DNA of 64,000 bases. Source: Lachnospiraceae bacterium UBA7050 (GTDB lineage: Bacteria > Bacillota > Clostridia > Lachnospirales > Lachnospiraceae). This document shows, piece after piece, positions 51,025 through 60,380 of this stretch (within the stretch, counting starts at the first letter, position 1; each line of letters opens with the position of its first letter). The notes beneath the pieces were generated by a model. The model saw only the letters and a list, made by a program, of their open reading frames with translations, did not search any database and had not been told where the DNA came from. Both the position numbers and the translations under genes were made by a program. The stretch is taken from NCBI GenBank assembly GCA_002493905.1, contig DLAJ01000020.1, forward strand, positions 1-64,000. The letters run 5' to 3'.

Positions 51025-52302
51025 TCAACATAGATCAATCGACTTACCGATATCATGCCGCATATACTTGTTTGCAAAATCCACCCAGTCAGCCGCCTCA
51101 TAGGCTTTCCTGCGCGCAGTTTTCAAATCTTCCCCAAGCGCCGTAATTCCAAGTACGCGTCCGCCGTTTGTAACGATCCTGCCCTGTTCATCCTTCTTTG
51201 TCCCGGCATGGAAACAAAAATAATCTTCTTTTCCCTCAAATTTCTCAAGCCCTGTGATCTCAAAGCCCTTCTCATAGGAAACCGGATAGCCGTCGGACGC
51301 GAGAACAACACAGACAGCCGCGTTATCCTCAAACTTAAGATCGATCTGGTCCAACGTGCCGTTGATGCACGCCTCACAGACATCGATCAGATCGTTTTTC
51401 ATTCTCGGCAGAACAACCTGCGCCTCGGGATCGCCGAAGCGGGCGTTATACTCCAACACGCGCGGCCCTTTCTCTGTCAGGATTAATCCAAAAAAGATGA
51501 CACCGTGAAAGGGTCTGCCTTCCGCCGCCATCGCATCGACAGTCGCCTGATAAATATACTTTTTACAGAAGGCGTCAATCTCATCCGTATAAAACGGGCT
51601 CGGCGAAAAGTTACCCATGCCCCCGGTATTTAACCCCTGATCGCCGTCCTTCGCACGCTTATGGTCCTGTGCGGACGACATGATCTTAATTGTCTTTCCA
51701 TCCACGAATGAAAGCACGCTGACTTCCCGTCCTGTCAGGAATTCCTCCACAACCATGCGGTTTCCGGCACTGCCGAACTTTTTGTCCTCCATAATTTCTT
51801 TCACGCCTGCGAGCGCCTCTTCAAGCGTATTGCAGATCAGCACGCCCTTTCCGAGCGCTAAACCGTCCGCTTTCAACACGATTGGGAAAGCTGCCTGATC
51901 CTTTAAGTATTCCTCCGCTGCCCTGGCATCCTCAAACGTCTCATATGCCGCCGTCGGAATGCCGTATTTTTTCATCAGATCCTTGGAAAATGCTTTGCTG
52001 CCCTCCAGGATCGCTGCATTTTTCTTCGGCCCGAAAGCAGGTATGCCTGCAGCTTCCAGCTCGTCAACCAGACCGCCTACAAGCGGATCGTCCATGCCGA
52101 CGATCACCAGATTGATCTCTTTTTCTTTTGCAAAAGCGACCAGTTTTTCAAATTCCATCGCGCCGATCGGCACACATTCCGCAATCATGCCGATGCCCGC
52201 GTTCCCTGGCGCGCAGTATATTTTTTGTACACGGCTGCTCTTTGCCGCGCTCACCGCAATCGCATGCTCCCTGCCGCCGCTTCCCACGATCAATATCTTC
52301 AT
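51025..52302 (-). CDS. purD: Phosphoribosylamine-glycine ligase
   Basis: The 425-residue ATP-grasp enzyme makes glycinamide ribonucleotide in purine synthesis. Features are the start MKILIVGSGGREHA, the VGMDDPLVGGLVDEL block, LKADGLALGKGV as the ATP loop and FGDPEAQVVLPRM. It is last in the purE-purM-purN-purD run, 7 bp after purN. AAGGAG lies upstream of the ATG. Confidence 0.97.
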   Translation of the reverse strand: MKILIVGSGGREHAIAVSAAKSSRVQKIYCAPGNAGIGMIAECVPIGAMEFEKLVAFAKEKEINLVIVGMDDPLVGGLVDELEAAGIPAFGPKKNAAILEGSKAFSKDLMKKYGIPTAAYETFEDARAAEEYLKDQAAFPIVLKADGLALGKGVLICNTLEEALAGVKEIMEDKKFGSAGNRMVVEEFLTGREVSVLSFVDGKTIKIMSSAQDHKRAKDGDQGLNTGGMGNFSPSPFYTDEIDAFCKKYIYQATVDAMAAEGRPFHGVIFFGLILTEKGPRVLEYNARFGDPEAQVVLPRMKNDLIDVCEACINGTLDQIDLKFEDNAAVCVVLASDGYPVSYEKGFEITGLEKFEGKEDYFCFHAGTKKDEQGRIVTNGGRVLGITALGEDLKTARRKAYEAADWVDFANKYMRHDIGKSIDLC

Positions 52303-52309
52303 GATGACT

Positions 52310-52921
52310 TTATGCTCCTTCCCCGATTTTCACTTCTCCTTTTGCGATCATATCAATTGCCTGCGGTAAGATCAGCCACTCCGCCTGCTCCATCACGCGC
52401 TGCTGGAGGATTTTAGGCGTATCCCCCTCCTGCACTTCAACTGCTTTCTGCAAAAGGATCGGACCTGTATCCGTTCCCTCATCTACAAAGTGTACGGTTG
52501 CGCCCGTCACCTTCACGCCGCGCGCAAGCGCCGCCTCATGCACCTTCAGCCCATAATAGCCGGTTCCGCAGAAAGACGGGATCAGCGATGGGTGGATATT
52601 GATAATCCGGTTCCGGTAACGCCGGATCATCTCCTGCGGTATCACCACAAGAAATCCCGCAAGCACAACCAGATCGGGCTTAACCTCATCGACCGCCTGT
52701 AAAAGAGCCTCGTGAAACTGTTCCCGCGTTTCAAAATCACGCGGCGAGACGCAGACTGCATCTATTTGTTTCTGTGCCGCGCGCGTCAGCGCATAAGCAT
52801 TGCGGTTATTGCTGATAACCCGCTTAATCCGCGTATCTGTGATCTTTCCCGTTTCAATGGCATCCATAACTGCCTGTAAATTCGTTCCGCCTCCTGAGAC
52901 GCAGACTACAATGTTTAACAT
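52310..52921 (-). CDS. purN: Phosphoribosylglycinamide formyltransferase
   Basis: The 203-residue enzyme transfers the formyl group from 10-formyl-THF to GAR. It shows [13 protein letters not shown] near the start, the catalytic Asn/His region [11 protein letters not shown], and [13 protein letters not shown]. It overlaps purM by 7 bp. Confidence 0.97.
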   Translation of the reverse strand: MLNIVVCVSGGGTNLQAVMDAIETGKITDTRIKRVISNNRNAYALTRAAQKQIDAVCVSPRDFETREQFHEALLQAVDEVKPDLVVLAGFLVVIPQEMIRRYRNRIINIHPSLIPSFCGTGYYGLKVHEAALARGVKVTGATVHFVDEGTDTGPILLQKAVEVQEGDTPKILQQRVMEQAEWLILPQAIDMIAKGEVKIGEGA

Positions 52922-53940
52922 AGGGTCACTCCCTTTTCACCCGCCTCAATTTCTCCGATCACATAGGACGTTTCTCCTGCTTCACGCAGCGCCTCCATTG
53001 TGCGCGCCGCATCTTCCTTTGCGACTGCCGCGATCATGCCGATTCCCATATTGTAAGTGTTATACATCACCTTTTCGTCGATCTTTCCCTTTTCCTGCAA
53101 AAGCTTAAAGATTGCCGGTACCTCATAAGAATCCTTATGTACAACCGCGCGCACGCCGTCCTTTAACATACGCGGGATGTTCTCGTAAAACCCGCCGCCC
53201 GTGATGTGGCTGCACGCCTTGATCGTGACGCCCGCATCACGTACGCTCTTCAACGCCTTCACATAAATTTTCGTCGGCGTAAGCAATGTCTCCCCAAGCG
53301 TTGCCCCCAGCTCCTCATAATAAGTATCGAGACCTTCCCTCGTCATTTCAAACACACTGCGCACAAGAGAAAAACCATTGCTGTGTACGCCGCTTGAGGC
53401 AATGCCGACCAACACGTCCCCCGCTTTGAGATCATGCCCGTCGATCAGATCTTTTTCATCCGCAGCGCCGACTGCAAATCCGGCCAGATCGTACTCGTCC
53501 TCCGGCATCAGCCCCGGATGCTCCGCCGTCTCACCGCCGACAAGCGCCGCGCCCGACTGCCTGCAGCCCTCCGCAACGCCCTTAACGATCGCTGCAATCT
53601 TTTCGGGAATATTTTTGCCGCAGGCAATGTAATCCAGGAAAAACAAAGGCTCCGCTCCCGCGCAGATCACATCGTTGACACACATCGCAACGCAGTCGAT
53701 GCCGACCGTATCATGGCGGTCAAGCAAAAACGCGAGCTTGATCTTCGTGCCGACGCCGTCTGTGCCGGAAAGCAGGACCGGCCTCTCCATGTCCTTGATC
53801 TTCTCCAGCGAAAAGGCACCCGAAAATCCGCCGATGCCTCCGAGTACCTCCGGTCTCATCGTCCCTTTGACATACTGCTTCATCAGCTCTACGGACCGGT
53901 ACCCCGCCTCAATATCCACGCCTGCCTTTTTGTAATCCAT
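52915..53940 (-). CDS. purM: Phosphoribosylformylglycinamidine cyclo-ligase
   Basis: The 341-residue AIR synthetase begins [13 protein letters not shown]. Diagnostic blocks are [28 protein letters not shown] and [20 protein letters not shown] precedes the ATG. It overlaps purN. Confidence 0.97.
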   Translation of the reverse strand: MDYKKAGVDIEAGYRSVELMKQYVKGTMRPEVLGGIGGFSGAFSLEKIKDMERPVLLSGTDGVGTKIKLAFLLDRHDTVGIDCVAMCVNDVICAGAEPLFFLDYIACGKNIPEKIAAIVKGVAEGCRQSGAALVGGETAEHPGLMPEDEYDLAGFAVGAADEKDLIDGHDLKAGDVLVGIASSGVHSNGFSLVRSVFEMTREGLDTYYEELGATLGETLLTPTKIYVKALKSVRDAGVTIKACSHITGGGFYENIPRMLKDGVRAVVHKDSYEVPAIFKLLQEKGKIDEKVMYNTYNMGIGMIAAVAKEDAARTMEALREAGETSYVIGEIEAGEKGVTLC

Positions 53941-54059
53941 TGTTCTGCCTGCTCCTTTCGTAACGAAATCTTTTATGGTGATCCGGGATGCCCGCTGTCA
54001 TTTTTCGTCAGTCATCCCTGTTTATTAGACGTTCGTCCCCTCCAAACAGTCTGCTTCAT

Positions 54060-54566
54060 TTACTTCATATACTCCCGGTATCCGACTTCCTGTAAGCGGG
54101 CATCCTTTTTCTGCACACCCTCTTTCATGCCCGCGGAATACTCTTTTAACCGCTCAAGCAGCGCCGCATCCGAGGTTGCGAGAATCTTTGCCGCCAAAAG
54201 CCCCGCATTCATACCGCCGTTGATCGCAACCGTAGCGACCGGAATCCCGGACGGCATCTGCACGATCGAGTAAAGCGAATCCCTTCCGCCGAGCGAGGTC
54301 GTATGCATCGGAATCCCGATCACCGGCATCGGAAAGATTGCCGCGCACATGCCCGGCAGGTGCGCCGCCATACCGGCCCCCGCAATCAACACCTTAAAGC
54401 CCTTTTCTTCCGCGCTTTTTGCATATTCAAAAAAATCATCCGGCTCCCTGTGCGCCGATATGATCTTCATTTCATAAGAAATGCCCAGTTCCTCTAAAAT
54501 ATCCGCCGCTTTTGCCATGACGGGCATATCCGAATCACTGCCCATGACAATTCCAACCTGTGCCAT
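54060..54566 (-). CDS. purE: N5-carboxyaminoimidazole ribonucleotide mutase
   Basis: The 168-residue class I PurE starts MAQVGIVMGSDSDMPVM and has SAHREPDDFFEYA and GAGMAAHLPGM. It converts N5-CAIR to CAIR. It heads the purE-M-N-D run; purK, purC, purH, purF and purL are not in the window. No purine or PRPP riboswitch was recognised in the 164 bp upstream. Confidence 0.97.
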   Translation of the reverse strand: MAQVGIVMGSDSDMPVMAKAADILEELGISYEMKIISAHREPDDFFEYAKSAEEKGFKVLIAGAGMAAHLPGMCAAIFPMPVIGIPMHTTSLGGRDSLYSIVQMPSGIPVATVAINGGMNAGLLAAKILATSDAALLERLKEYSAGMKEGVQKKDARLQEVGYREYMK

Positions 54567-54730
54567 AACCTGCCACGCTCCTCCCTATGTTCTGTGATTA
54601 CAGGCAGCTGCGAAACCTATCCCCTCACCGCACGCACATTCTGCAGTGAACCGGCCTGAAATCCGTCACTTTCAGTTTACTAAAAAACCAGGCATGCCGC
54701 AACTGCTTTTCATGATATTCCTGTGAAATG

Positions 54731-56881
54731 TTACCCAAGCTCTGCAAACGGCTCGTTTAACGCCTCACAGCCCGGCAGTACAAATCTGCCGTCCTTTATG
54801 ATCTCGATTTTGCTGCCATCCGCACGCACGCCGTAAAGCGCCCCCAGCTCATCGTAGGGAATCGTAATATCAGTATGACAGTTAAAATACGCCTTGGAAC
54901 GGTCTTCCTTCCGCAGGATCGAAACCTCGTTGTCCCGCGCGACGATCTCCTTGCCGTCCGGATTATAAACCGCTACTTCTTCCGATTCCGAATAACAGGT
55001 GTCCCCGACGGCAAAATGCGGTCCCATCTTCTCCGCGATCAGAATCGGCAGTTTTCCAGCAATCCCATATTTGTGCGCCGCCACATAAGCGGTTGTGTTT
55101 GTGCCAACCGCAAACTCGCCGAGCGGCAGCTTCTCGTGATGGAAGAGCACATTGTCACGGATGTAACGCTGATCCGCCTCCTCATCCGCATAATTCGTGC
55201 AGTTGTATTCGTCCGTAAACCCGTCCTGAAAGCGCACTTCAAAATTCTCATAAAACAGGTCGTTCAGATAAACTCCTTTGACATGCAGCACACCGTTCGT
55301 GCCGGTTAAAACCGGTGAGGTAAACACTTCCCCGACCGGTATATTGACATCTGCGACACAGTTCTCAAACTTTGTCTGTTTTGCGGGGTCTGTTAGTTTA
55401 CATAACTGGACTTTCAGATCGGTACGGTTTCCGTTCATGCCGGTAATCTGTACATATTCCGCCTCATCCAGCGCATCGATCAGTTTTTTCTGAATGTCGG
55501 AATATAACTGATAATCGAGCGTGTTGATACGGATAATCTCGTCAAAAATCTCCTCGTAGCGGTCACCGATCGCAGGCACCGGAAACGCAATGATCGTAAA
55601 GCTGCGCTCTTCCTCCGGGATATAGCGGCTCGACAATTCGCCCGCGGCCTGCGCATACTCCACCTTCAGCTTTTGCTGCGCTTCGCTTAAGTGCAGCGCC
55701 TCCTTACAGTCTACGGGTGCAAACGGCTCCTCGCCGAATATCTCAATCACAGCGGGACCCGCATGCCTCTTCGCCTTCTCTTTTACAAGCTCATACGCCT
55801 CTTTCAGCGTCTCTAAGCGGCGCGTTTTATAATTTGCATCAAAAATGAGCGCATCATCCTCTCGATGGTCATACTCGTACTGCTTATTGGCAATCGCTCC
55901 GTAAAAGCCGGATTTTCTCGAACCCCGGCGGTTAAAGATGCTGTCCGAGGAACGGAAAATCACACTCTGTAAGCCCATCTTTTCAAAATTACTGATCGCG
56001 CGTCTGACCACGCGCTCAAATCCGGCGCAGTAATGGATATTGACCGTTTCTTTCTTGGACAGGTCGACGCGGAGCTGGACGAATCCTTTGCGATAGCCTT
56101 CCGTGTAAGTATCCGCCATGAGCGCGATCGTCTCTTCCGGCAGTTCCTGCATATGCCTTGCCGTGCGCAGCTCATTTTCCGTAATATAGCACCCGTAACG
56201 ATACAGATAACGCAGATCATTCAAGTCCGATCCCATGATGATCTCACGGAAACGGCGGCTCTCCTCACAGTCCGCATCCACCTGCTTACGGACTTTTTTC
56301 TCATTCTCGATATCCGAATAGTCGCTCGCATACCAATACAGAATATCCTTCACCGTGTCCGCCTCCGGGAGCTCCCCGGTCTCGGAAACCGCCGTCAGAA
56401 ACGCTCCATAGACTTCCAGTAAAAGCTCCTCCCTGATGAGCAGCTCCCATTCATCGCCGAAAAATGCATCCGATATCACGCTGTTGATCTCAGCCTGCAG
56501 GAAGCTCATACAGCGCCCCATGTCTTCACCCATGACGGACACCGCATACACCGGGTTTGCAAAACTCTCCGCATAATGTTCGGGAAGCACGTCCTCATAC
56601 AAGTCACGGTTTAAGAGCTGCAGTTCCTCAAGTGAGCGCTCCATCAGCGCATCCCCTGCCCCACAGATCGTGTTTAGTTTACATAATTGTTCTGCCGCCC
56701 GGTAAAAAAAGCAGGCATAGCTTTCCGGCAGTCCGTTATCGCCGTTTTCCAGCTCTTCTGCTAATTCCTCCATGCGCGCCGCCGCAAGAAGACTCCGCTC
56801 TTTGAAATCAGCCTCCTTCAAAACGGCATTTCCGCAGGCTTCCGTCCCTGCTGCCCGGTTATCGTTCCTTTCTTCACTCAT
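54731..56881 (-). CDS. M29-like aminopeptidase with large N-terminal extension
   Basis: The product has about 716 residues. The last 400 resemble M29 metallo-aminopeptidases (AmpS/PepS): GEVFTSPVLTGTNG supplies a Glu ligand, FHHEKLPLGEFAVGTN another, GPHFAVGD and FNCHTD give His ligands. The first 300 residues form a mainly helical domain that I do not recognise, roughly doubling the usual length of about 410. The ATG at 56881 is chosen because the frame before it (to 56944) lacks a ribosome site, though AAGGAG lies about 14 bases upstream. Enzyme identity is good, and the extension's role is unknown. Confidence 0.8.
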   Translation of the reverse strand: MSEERNDNRAAGTEACGNAVLKEADFKERSLLAAARMEELAEELENGDNGLPESYACFFYRAAEQLCKLNTICGAGDALMERSLEELQLLNRDLYEDVLPEHYAESFANPVYAVSVMGEDMGRCMSFLQAEINSVISDAFFGDEWELLIREELLLEVYGAFLTAVSETGELPEADTVKDILYWYASDYSDIENEKKVRKQVDADCEESRRFREIIMGSDLNDLRYLYRYGCYITENELRTARHMQELPEETIALMADTYTEGYRKGFVQLRVDLSKKETVNIHYCAGFERVVRRAISNFEKMGLQSVIFRSSDSIFNRRGSRKSGFYGAIANKQYEYDHREDDALIFDANYKTRRLETLKEAYELVKEKAKRHAGPAVIEIFGEEPFAPVDCKEALHLSEAQQKLKVEYAQAAGELSSRYIPEEERSFTIIAFPVPAIGDRYEEIFDEIIRINTLDYQLYSDIQKKLIDALDEAEYVQITGMNGNRTDLKVQLCKLTDPAKQTKFENCVADVNIPVGEVFTSPVLTGTNGVLHVKGVYLNDLFYENFEVRFQDGFTDEYNCTNYADEEADQRYIRDNVLFHHEKLPLGEFAVGTNTTAYVAAHKYGIAGKLPILIAEKMGPHFAVGDTCYSESEEVAVYNPDGKEIVARDNEVSILRKEDRSKAYFNCHTDITIPYDELGALYGVRADGSKIEIIKDGRFVLPGCEALNEPFAELG

Positions 56882-56992
56882 ATTGTTTTCCAACGCTCCT
56901 TCACTCCGTTTAATTTCATACTGTTTCACTCCATGCCGCTTCAATTCATGCCATTTGATCTCATGGCGTTTTCCGCCTTTCCCGGCCGTCTC

Positions 56993-57322
56993 TCACAAAC
57001 CGTATGCGCCCGCATACAAAATAAAGCTGATCGCGCCCAGCGCCAACAGATTTAGGAAAATACCGAGATAACAGAAAAAATAGAATTTGTCTTTTTCCGT
57101 CTTCGCAAGCGCGCCGAGCACCACACCGGCAAGCGAAAAGAGCGTCGCCAGAAACAGGCCTGCGCCGTATCCGCTTTTCGCGCTGCCCTGCGTCCTGAAG
57201 GTCATCGCTATCACAAATGCGATCGCTGTCAGCGAGATCACGCCTAATATGGAGGACATCACCGCCCGCGGCGGATTTTTTTTATCCGTAAAAATGTAAT
57301 GTTTCTTCTTTTTATTCGCCAT
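56993..57322 (-). CDS. DUF6142-like small membrane protein
   Basis: The 109-residue protein starts MANKKKKHYIF and has three membrane helices (GVISLTAIAFVIAMTF, LFLATLFSLAGVVLGAL, YLGIFLNLLALGAISFILY). Family placement is tentative. No strong ribosome site is seen. A terminator-like hairpin lies upstream (57387-57408). Confidence 0.7.
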   Translation of the reverse strand: MANKKKKHYIFTDKKNPPRAVMSSILGVISLTAIAFVIAMTFRTQGSAKSGYGAGLFLATLFSLAGVVLGALAKTEKDKFYFFCYLGIFLNLLALGAISFILYAGAYGL

Positions 57323-57386
57323 TTTGATCAAGAAAAAAGAACGCTCTGCATTCTTAAATGTACAGTTTCCTATAGCAAGAAAGAAA

Positions 57387-57408
57387 GGGTGCTACCGCGG
57401 CAACACCC
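57387..57408 (-). terminator. Terminator after the 50-residue membrane peptide
   Basis: On the minus strand GGGTGTTGC and GTAGCACCC form a stem with a CGCG loop, followed by TTTCTTTCTT. It lies about 9 bp past the small-peptide stop codon. Confidence 0.8.
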
Positions 57409-57416
57409 CTCAACTC

Positions 57417-57569
57417 CTAAAACATCAGCTTTCGTCTGGAACCAAGCAATTTTGCTCCGTGAACAATCAACATCACACCTGCCGTAATTCCTGCAACCAG
57501 CGTACAGATTCCGAGCACCAGATTAAATGCACCGGTCTTTCCCATCGTCTTATAGGCCTTTTCTTCCAT
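57417..57569 (-). CDS. 50-residue membrane peptide
   Basis: A short reading frame encodes MEEKAYKTMGKTGAF, then one membrane segment (LVLGICTLVAGITAGVMLIV) and a basic end (KLLGSRRKLMF). AAGGAG lies about 10 bases before the ATG, a good site. It follows pyrE by 23 bp and ends before a clear terminator, consistent with co-transcription. The family is unknown. Confidence 0.72.
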   Translation of the reverse strand: MEEKAYKTMGKTGAFNLVLGICTLVAGITAGVMLIVHGAKLLGSRRKLMF

Positions 57570-57592
57570 TTTCCGATTCTCCTTTCACGCTC

Positions 57593-58267
57593 TTACTTTG
57601 CTCCATACTGTTCATAATAAGCGTCTATTGCCTGCTTGATCGTATCGTCGATGTATATTTTCCCCTGATACGGCTGATTATACAAATGTTCGATCACTTC
57701 CGTCATCGTCACGATCGCGTGCGCATCAAAGCCATAGGTTTCTTTGATTTCCTCTAAAGCGCTCCGCTCTCCTTTTCCTCTCTCCATGCGGTTTAAGGAA
57801 ACCATCAGTCCGACAATTTCAACCTTTCCCTGTGCCTTTAAGATCGGTACGGTCTCTTCAATTGATTTCCCGGAAGTCGTGACATCCTCAATGATCACGA
57901 CCCTGTCTCCGTCTTTTAAGCTGCTTCCTAAAAGAATCCCTGCATCCCCATGGTCTTTTGCCTCTTTCCGGTTCGAACAGTAACGGATGTCCTTTCCGTA
58001 TAGCTCGGAGAATGCGATCACAGTCGCAACACTTAAGGGAATCCCCTTATATGCAGGACCAAACAGCACGTCAAAGTCCTCGCCGTAATGCTCATGGATC
58101 GCTTTCGCATAATACTGCCCGAGCCTTAATAACTGCGTACCCGTGACATAGGAACCCGCATTCATGAAGAACGGCGCTTTTCGTCCGCTTTTTAATGTAA
58201 AATTTCCAAATTTCAGGACGTCGCTCTCAGCCATAAACTCGATGAATTCCTGTTTATATGCTTCCAT
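57593..58267 (-). CDS. pyrE: Orotate phosphoribosyltransferase
   Basis: The 224-residue enzyme converts orotate and PRPP to OMP. It has KFGNFTLKSGRKAPFFMNAG, the FGPAYKGIPL block and the PRPP loop VVIIEDVTTSGKS. An AGGGGG site lies 11 bases before the ATG. No other pyr gene is adjacent. Confidence 0.97.
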   Translation of the reverse strand: MEAYKQEFIEFMAESDVLKFGNFTLKSGRKAPFFMNAGSYVTGTQLLRLGQYYAKAIHEHYGEDFDVLFGPAYKGIPLSVATVIAFSELYGKDIRYCSNRKEAKDHGDAGILLGSSLKDGDRVVIIEDVTTSGKSIEETVPILKAQGKVEIVGLMVSLNRMERGKGERSALEEIKETYGFDAHAIVTMTEVIEHLYNQPYQGKIYIDDTIKQAIDAYYEQYGAK

Positions 58268-58401
58268 GTACTTTTATTCCCCCTGTTTTCATCATTTGGC
58301 ATCGGAATATGTTTCCATACACATCCGCCACATCCCCGCTGCCCTGACCATGTTCAGTTTAGCATAAAATCATGTTGTTTACAATTCATTTTGGGAATTT
58401 C

Positions 58402-59130
58402 TCAGCCCTCTCTTTTGTCGCCTGCCCGGTTTAAGCACTGAGGACACTCATTTTTGATCAGTTCCACTGCCTCCTGATAATCCTTGCTTTTGGAAAAGAA
58501 TAAGGACTCTTCAGCATTCCTGTTTTTCTTCGCCGAAACGGAACCCTCTTTATATTTAATTATCAGGGAAACGCCGATCGCCATGTTTTTCCCATGAACT
58601 CTCCCGCCCGTATTATAGGATACCCATGTAGATTCATTCTGCCGGCTGAGACTCTCAATATCACCTGTTCTGATAAAACGGCAGGTTATGTTAATCCTTT
58701 GAAAATACATCCAATAATCAGGACCCGCAATAAAACGGCACGGATAAACCTCACCCGCTTCACAAAAATCCACTTTGTGATAATTACCGTCTTCCATCTG
58801 TTTGACAAAAAGCTGCCTGTCCTCTCCCGTCTGAAAAAAGTCCTGTATGGCCTTTTCATAGGCCTTGCGCACACCCTTTATATTAGAAACCTTTGTGGGC
58901 AGCCAACAGCAGAACCATGCCCCAAGTGCAAGGACGCAGCCGATCGGAAAATGAACCCGCATAACATGAGAAACATCATAACCTACAATAAATCCAAACG
59001 CAACCATGCCGATCAGGAATACCGCCATCCACACTGGTGCCCTGCTGATCTTTTTCTTTTTTAATGTTTTCAGCACCTCCGAAAACTCCTGCATTTCCTG
59101 ATCCAGCCACATTTCCATTTCTGCATCCAT
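58402..59130 (-). CDS. Two-TM protein, unknown
   Basis: The 242-residue protein has a charged N-terminal helix, then two membrane helices (APVWMAVFLIGMVAFGFIVG and IGCVLALGAWFCCWL). A cytosolic domain of about 150 residues ends in two cysteines (ECPQCLN). I recognise no family. A GGGGG site lies before the ATG. It is divergent from the DtxR-family gene, with the modular hairpin element in the 511-bp gap. Confidence 0.7.
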   Translation of the reverse strand: MDAEMEMWLDQEMQEFSEVLKTLKKKKISRAPVWMAVFLIGMVAFGFIVGYDVSHVMRVHFPIGCVLALGAWFCCWLPTKVSNIKGVRKAYEKAIQDFFQTGEDRQLFVKQMEDGNYHKVDFCEAGEVYPCRFIAGPDYWMYFQRINITCRFIRTGDIESLSRQNESTWVSYNTGGRVHGKNMAIGVSLIIKYKEGSVSAKKNRNAEESLFFSKSKDYQEAVELIKNECPQCLNRAGDKREG

Positions 59131-59456
59131 TTCATTATCCCCCTTATAACATCATCAATACACGTTCTTCCATAATTATACAAAAAGCTTATTCTGTTTG
59201 CAACAATGTTTCTGACCTGGTGCAGCCACGCCATGCGGAATCCCTATCATAAAAAAGCGGGCGGTCACCCAGGAACCGCCCATTGAATGTATTACTCCCC
59301 TATGAAAATGAAATCACTTCCCCCAGACTTTTCTGACTTTCAATCATATTATAGAACATCCGATATCAGAAATCAGCAGTTACGCAGTTCCGGCCTTTTC
59401 AACGTTACTGTCAAAATTAATAACTTGCACCCCTTCCCTTAAAGTGTTAGGATAAA
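59131..59456. other. Gene-free upstream half of the divergent gap
   Basis: This part holds the putative promoter region of the two-TM gene and a short GGGCGGT/ACCGCCC-type hairpin near 59257-59280. I see no gene in it. Confidence 0.4.
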
Positions 59457-59458
59457 AA

Positions 59459-59610
59459 AGGAGCTGACGCTCCTTTCAGAGTTTGCGTTCCGCAAACTCT
59501 TTCGAAGAAATGCCTTCGGCATTTCTTCTGGAACGCTGCGCGTTCTTCTAGGCGAGGAATTTCCTATATATGAAAAAGAATGCTTCGCATTGTTTCGAAA
59601 GATGGAAGCG
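59459..59610 (+). repeat. 91-bp modular hairpin element, copy 2
   Basis: The element contains a leading hairpin (AGGAGC/GCTCCT), then the 91-bp core at 59478-59568, the near-identical inverse copy of 45760-45850, and a trailing hairpin near AATGCTTCGCATT. Order and spacers (TTTC, TTCGAAG) match copy 1. It forms the 5' leader of the DtxR/MntR-family gene. Its position immediately upstream of a start on the same strand also holds for copy 1 relative to radA. Confidence 0.85.
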
Positions 59611-59641
59611 TTTTCATCCCAGGAAAGAGGACAGTGATACC

Positions 59642-60034
59642 ATGAGCTATATAAAGCATAAAGCCGAAGAATCCCTTGAGGATTATCTTGAAACAATACT
59701 CATCCTGAGCAGACGTCTTTCTGCCGTGCGTTCCATTGATGTGGCAACTGAGCTTGGTTATTCAAAACCCAGCGTGAGCGTTGCCGTGAAAAACTTAAAA
59801 GCCCGTGGATATATCACCGTTTCAGAGGATGGGTATCTGCATCTGACAGACGAAGGCAGAAAAATTGCGGAAAACGTCTATGAGCGCCACACCCTGCTGA
59901 CGGACTGGCTTGTTCATTTGGGCGTTGACCCCCAGGTTGCATCAAGTGATGCCTGCAAAATGGAACATGATATCACCTCTGAAAGCTATGCGGCTATGAA
60001 AAAATGTATTTTGTCCATTTTGGGGCGTAACTAA
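59642..60034 (+). CDS. DtxR/MntR-family metal-dependent repressor
   Basis: The 130-residue protein has an N-terminal winged helix (IDVATELGYSKPSVSVAVKN, residues about 32-51) and a dimerisation/metal domain. Compared with B. subtilis MntR, Asp8 and Glu11 are kept (SLEDYLETI), His77 is kept (YERHTLL), and the Glu99 position is Cys (DACKMEHD), as in DtxR/IdeR. This Cys suggests iron rather than manganese sensing, but that is inference. No SH3-like C-terminal domain is present. Adjacency to feo genes and palindromic operators support Fe control. The ATG at 59642 follows GAGGAC. Confidence 0.9.
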   Translation: MSYIKHKAEESLEDYLETILILSRRLSAVRSIDVATELGYSKPSVSVAVKNLKARGYITVSEDGYLHLTDEGRKIAENVYERHTLLTDWLVHLGVDPQVASSDACKMEHDITSESYAAMKKCILSILGRN

Positions 60035-60044
60035 AGTATGTCTT

Positions 60045-60254
60045 TTACTTCTTCGAAGTTTTCGGTTTTGCCTGATGGCAGGCGCCGTTCATGGCACATA
60101 AGCTGTCCGCAGGACAGCTTGAACACCCGCACCCACAACACGTTTTTCCCTTTCTCTTACTACGTACCATGCTGGCAATGGCAGCCGCCGCCGCAAGGAT
60201 CAAAATGATACCGATGATAATTGTTGCCATATTTTCTACAATCCACGTAAACAA
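60045..60254 (-). CDS. FeoB-associated Cys-rich membrane protein
   Basis: The 69-residue peptide has one membrane helix (IIIGIILILAAAAAIASMV) and a Cys-rich end (KTCCGCGCSSCPADSLCAMN). It belongs to the small FeoB-associated family found beside feoB in Firmicutes, possibly a metal-handling partner. It starts with TTG, 8 bases after GGGAGG. It is the last gene of the feo operon. Confidence 0.88.
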   Translation of the reverse strand: MFTWIVENMATIIIGIILILAAAAAIASMVRSKRKGKTCCGCGCSSCPADSLCAMNGACHQAKPKTSKK

Positions 60255-60289
60255 AAAAACACCTCCCGCCGCTGTTTACCTATCATTAC

Positions 60290-60319
60290 AAGGCAGCCCA
60301 AATCATCCCGGACTGCCTT
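60290..60319. other. Intercistronic stem-loop after feoB
   Basis: Arms AAGGCAG and CTGCCTT enclose a 16-base loop between feoB and the Cys-rich gene. There is no U tract, so it is likely a processing or stability structure. Confidence 0.45.
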
Positions 60320-60380
60320 GCCTCATCCTGTTATACCGATCGCACAGAACGTTTTACCAGCGCCCATGCAGAATTGAATC

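Noticed and set aside
54567..54730. Purine or PRPP/ppGpp riboswitch before purE
   Set aside because: I looked for the core motifs and found none; only a short GGCATGCC-type stem is present.
57387..57408. T-box-like GGGTGCTACCGCGG on the plus strand
   Set aside because: It resembles a T-box antiterminator core by one mismatch, but no T-box aptamer or plus-strand gene follows. The same bases form a minus-strand terminator after a small gene.
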